NCBI GenBank assembly: GCA_017561285.1
Contig: JAFZDG010000014.1
Coordinates: 1-7,878 of the forward strand
Direction of reading: 5' to 3'
Source: Bacteroidaceae bacterium
Lineage (GTDB): Bacteria > Bacteroidota > Bacteroidia > Bacteroidales > Barnesiellaceae_A
DNA: 7,878 nucleotides
Part shown: piece by piece, positions 5,730 through 7,878 of the stretch
Layout of the letters: each line of letters starts with the position of its first letter
Position numbering within the stretch: the stretch's first letter is position 1
Position numbers and translations under genes: made by a program
The notes under the pieces: generated by a model
Told to the model about the DNA's origin: nothing
What the model saw: only the letters and a program-made list of their open reading frames with translations
Databases searched by the model: none

Positions 5730-7574
5730 TTACTCTACCGTAACCGACTTGGCCAAGTTGCGAGGCTGGTCAACATTTTTGCCTTTGCATACTGCAATAT
5801 GGTAGGCCAAAAGCTGCAACGGAACCGATGCCAACAGAGGATAGAGGAAATCGGCCGTTTCGGGCAGCTCTATTACATAATCTACCAACTTAGAAATGGT
5901 GTCATCTCCCTTCACCACGACAGCTATTACACGACCTTGCCGAGCCTTTATCTCTTGTATATTACTCAACACTTTCTCATATAGTGCTTTGTTTGTTGCC
6001 ACTACAACAACCGGCATCTCAGCATCGATGAGCGCAATGGGACCATGCTTCATCTCGGCTGCCGGATAGCCCTCGGCATGGATATACGATATCTCCTTCA
6101 GCTTCAACGCACCTTCGAGTGCCACCGGATAGTTATACCCGCGTCCCAAGTATATAAAGTTGTGGGCATAGGTAAAAGTACGCGAAAGCGATGCAATGGC
6201 ATCGTTTTGCTTAAGCACCTCACGCATCTTGTCGGGTATGCGTAACAACTCTTGCAAGGCTTCGTGCAACTGCTCCTCGGTAATAGTATTACGCTCTTTG
6301 GCTATACACAACGCAAGCATTGTCAACACTGTTACTTGACCGGTAAATGCCTTGGTCGATGCCACACCAATCTCAGGGCCTACGTGTATATAAGAACCCG
6401 TATGCGTGCAACGAGCTATCGATGAGCCTACCGAATTGACTATACCATATACAAATGCGCCTCGACTACGAGCCAACTCTATGGCCGCCAATGTATCGGC
6501 CGTTTCGCCCGACTGAGATATGGCTATCACCACATCGCCCTCGCCGATAACAGGATCGTTATAACGAAACTCCGATGCATATGCCACTTCGACCGGTATG
6601 CGACAGAAGTTCTCAATGAGGCTCTTTCCTATCAATCCGGCGTGCCACGAAGTACCACAGGCCACAATTACGTACCTGCGGGCATTGATAAACTTATCGC
6701 CATAATCTATAACCGAAGACAAGTGAACGTTGGTACCATCGGGATTGATGCGACCACGCATCGAGTTGAGTATGCACTCGGGTTGCTCAAAGATTTCTTT
6801 AAGCATAAAATGCTCATATCCACCCTTCTCAATAGCTCCCAAATCGAGCGTTACCTCACTCACCTCGGGACTTACCGACTGACCTTGAAGCGTAACAATA
6901 TTGACACCACTGTGACGATTGATGACCGCAATCTCGTCATCATCTACATATATCACTTTATGTGTATATTCCACCAGAGGGGTTGCATCGGATGCCAAGA
7001 AAAACTCGCCATCGCCCAGACCTATGGCCAACGGACTCGATTTGCGAGCTGCAATAATCTCATCGGGATTAGAGCGATCGAGCACTGCAATGGCATAGGC
7101 ACCTATCACCTGTGCCAGTGCTCGCTGCACAGCCGACAAGAGATCAAGTTGATATGTGATTTTGTAATACTCAATCAACTGCACAAGCACCTCGGTATCG
7201 GTTTCGCTTACAAATGTATAACCATGCTCTATCAATTTTTCTTTAAGCGAAGCATAGTTCTCAATAATACCATTGTGTATCAACGACAATGTACCCGACG
7301 ACGAATAATGCGGGTGAGCATTTTCGCGACATGGCACACCATGAGTAGCCCAACGTGTATGGGCTATACCTATTGTACCACTCACATCTTTATCATCCAA
7401 GAAGGCCACCAAATCATCCACTTTACCTTTGGCTTTAAAGACATTCAGTTCGCCTCTATCATTTATCATAGAAACACCGGCACTATCGTAGCCTCGATAC
7501 TCGAGTCTACGCAGTCCCTTTATAAGAATAGGACAAGCTTGTTTGCTTCCTATATAACCTACAATTCCACACAT
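5730..7574 (-). CDS. glmS: Glutamine--fructose-6-phosphate aminotransferase (isomerizing)
   Basis: GlmS makes glucosamine-6-phosphate from fructose-6-phosphate and glutamine, the first step toward UDP-GlcNAc for peptidoglycan and lipid A. The 614-residue product is full length. The N-terminal glutaminase domain (about 1-240) has the nucleophile Cys2 in MCGIVGYIG, which fixes the start because Cys must be exposed by Met removal. It also has RRLEYRGYDSAG (22-33), Arg74 in HTRWATHG, Asn101-Gly102 for the oxyanion hole and Asp126. Two SIS domains follow: CGTSWHAG (306-313) and SQSGETADTLAA (353-364) in the first, and LGRGYNYPVALEGALKLKEISYIHAEG in the second. Residues equivalent to E. coli Glu488, His504 and Lys603 are Glu494, His510 and Lys609; the last lies in the C-terminal NLAKSVTVE. 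The gene converges on tsf, has its own consensus promoter, and appears monocistronic. No glmS ribozyme is evident in its short leader. Confidence 0.98.
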   Translation of the reverse strand: MCGIVGYIGSKQACPILIKGLRRLEYRGYDSAGVSMINDRGELNVFKAKGKVDDLVAFLDDKDVSGTIGIAHTRWATHGVPCRENAHPHYSSSGTLSLIHNGIIENYASLKEKLIEHGYTFVSETDTEVLVQLIEYYKITYQLDLLSAVQRALAQVIGAYAIAVLDRSNPDEIIAARKSSPLAIGLGDGEFFLASDATPLVEYTHKVIYVDDDEIAVINRHSGVNIVTLQGQSVSPEVSEVTLDLGAIEKGGYEHFMLKEIFEQPECILNSMRGRINPDGTNVHLSSVIDYGDKFINARRYVIVACGTSWHAGLIGKSLIENFCRIPVEVAYASEFRYNDPVIGEGDVVIAISQSGETADTLAAIELARSRGAFVYGIVNSVGSSIARCTHTGSYIHVGPEIGVASTKAFTGQVTVLTMLALCIAKERNTITEEQLHEALQELLRIPDKMREVLKQNDAIASLSRTFTYAHNFIYLGRGYNYPVALEGALKLKEISYIHAEGYPAAEMKHGPIALIDAEMPVVVVATNKALYEKVLSNIQEIKARQGRVIAVVVKGDDTISKLVDYVIELPETADFLYPLLASVPLQLLAYHIAVCKGKNVDQPRNLAKSVTVE

Positions 7575-7610
7575 ATATTGGGTAATGCTATTATCAAAAT
7601 AAAATTCTTA

Positions 7611-7642
7611 CAAAGTTAAGAAAGAGATTGTAAGATACCAAA
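7611..7642 (-). promoter_or_regulatory. Promoter of glmS
   Basis: Read on the minus strand, a -33 box TTTG (7642-7639), a 20-bp spacer and a -7 box TAACTTTG (7618-7611) match the Bacteroidetes consensus fully. Transcription should start near 7605, giving a leader of only about 30 bases before the ATG at 7574. The promoter lies just past the terminator that ends the tRNA-Val transcript. Confidence 0.9.
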
Positions 7643-7651
7643 TAAAAAAAG

Positions 7652-7678
7652 AAAAACACCCAAGTATTTGGGTGTTTT
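7652..7678. terminator. Terminator between tRNA-Val and glmS
   Basis: AAAACACCCAA (7653-7663) pairs perfectly with TTGGGTGTTTT (7668-7678) around a GTAT loop. On the minus strand the stem ends in a run of five T, fitting termination of the tRNA transcript 10 bases after the mature 3' end. The symmetrical A/T flanks would also work on the plus strand. Confidence 0.88.
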
Positions 7679-7688
7679 GTAAGGAAAG

Positions 7689-7763
7689 TGGGCGTTGACG
7701 GATTCGAACCGCCGACCCTCTGCTTGTAAGGCAGATGCTCTAAACCAGCTGAGCTAAACGCCC
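7689..7763 (-). tRNA. tRNA-Val(TAC), CCA not encoded
   Basis: The minus strand folds into a complete 75-base cloverleaf. The acceptor stem is GGGCGTT/AACGCCC, the D arm GCTC...GAGC, and the anticodon stem TCTGC/GCAGA with loop CTTACAA, giving anticodon TAC for Val codons. The variable loop is GGGTC, and the T arm is GGCGG-TTCGAAT-CCGTC with one G-T pair. The discriminator is A at 7689. The next bases on the minus strand are C, T, T, so the CCA end must be added by the CCA-adding enzyme. An identical copy lies upstream on the same strand. Confidence 0.97.
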
Positions 7764-7772
7764 CTGTAATAA

Positions 7773-7788
7773 GAGTGCCGAAGCACCC
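7773..7788 (-). other. UUCG-capped hairpin in the tRNA-Val spacer
   Basis: On the minus strand GGGTGC pairs with GCACTC (one G-T wobble) around a TTCG tetraloop, an exceptionally stable RNA cap. It sits in the 49-base spacer between the two tRNA-Val copies and has no T tract after it, so it is not an intrinsic terminator. It may mark or shield a processing intermediate; that role is inference. Confidence 0.5.
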
Positions 7789-7812
7789 GGGGATATATAT
7801 AAAGTTTAATAA

Positions 7813-7878
7813 TGGTGGGCGTTGACGGATTCGAACCGCCGACCCTCTGCTTGTAAGGCAGATGCTCTAAACCAGCTG
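7813..7878 (-). tRNA. tRNA-Val(TAC), second copy, cut at the window edge, CCA encoded
   Basis: The 63 visible body bases (7816-7878) are identical to the other tRNA-Val copy, including anticodon TAC; about 12 bases of the 5' end lie beyond the window. After the discriminator A at 7816 the minus strand reads CCA (7815-7813), so this copy encodes its CCA end, unlike its neighbour. It lies upstream of the other copy on the same strand, probably in one transcript. Confidence 0.95.

Noticed and set aside
7575..7610. A glmS ribozyme in the glmS leader.
   Set aside because: The leader predicted from the promoter is only about 30 bases, far too short, and the ribozyme is a Firmicutes-type feature.
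6642..7619. A 325-codon open frame on the plus strand, antisense to glmS.
   Set aside because: It overlaps glmS almost entirely, its translation shows no recognisable motif, and glmS on the other strand has all its catalytic residues. It is a shadow frame.
1..7878. Insertion sequences, CRISPR repeats, phage or defence genes.
   Set aside because: No transposase, integrase, regularly spaced repeats or defence motifs were seen on either strand. The only long direct repeat is the tRNA-Val pair.

Overview
The window looks like ordinary core chromosome of a Bacteroidetes bacterium, most likely of the order Bacteroidales. Four things point that way. Promoters fit the Bacteroidetes -33/-7 pattern (TTTG, about 20 bp, TAnnTTTG). 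Start codons are preceded by A-rich stretches and not by Shine-Dalgarno sequences. The gene order rplM-rpsI-rpsB-tsf is the one familiar from Bacteroidales. The proteins also resemble Bacteroidales versions, for example the L13 N-terminus and a beta-barrel ending in Phe. I cannot name a genus from the sequence alone.

Layout from left to right. The C-terminal end of a glyceraldehyde-3-phosphate dehydrogenase gene (1-145) is closed by a strong terminator. A monocistronic outer-membrane beta-barrel gene (389-1078) follows, with its own promoter and terminator. Next is an orphan membrane sensor histidine kinase (start best placed at 1236, end 2396) and another hairpin terminator. A near-perfect promoter (2492-2523) then drives the translation operon rplM (L13), rpsI (S9), rpsB (S2) and tsf (EF-Ts), ending at 5530. 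Converging on it from the right is glmS (7574-5730, minus strand), with a consensus promoter at 7642-7611. Two terminators, one of them bidirectional, separate the convergent genes. At the right edge, upstream of glmS on the minus strand, lie two tandem tRNA-Val(TAC) genes, the second cut by the window end.

The translation genes form one unit. rplM and rpsI are 7 bases apart. A 140-base gap with back-to-back hairpins lies before rpsB, and a terminator-like hairpin sits between rpsB and tsf. These gaps are where regulation most plausibly acts: autogenous control by L13 at the rplM leader, control of S2/EF-Ts at the rpsB leader, and attenuation before tsf. The flanking genes are transcriptionally independent, each isolated by hairpins.

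I see no mobile element, CRISPR array, phage gene or defence locus. I found no convincing new multi-gene system. The most interesting material is the RNA-level structure in the ribosomal-protein operon, the unusual H-box of the orphan kinase, and the difference in encoded CCA between the two tRNA-Val copies.
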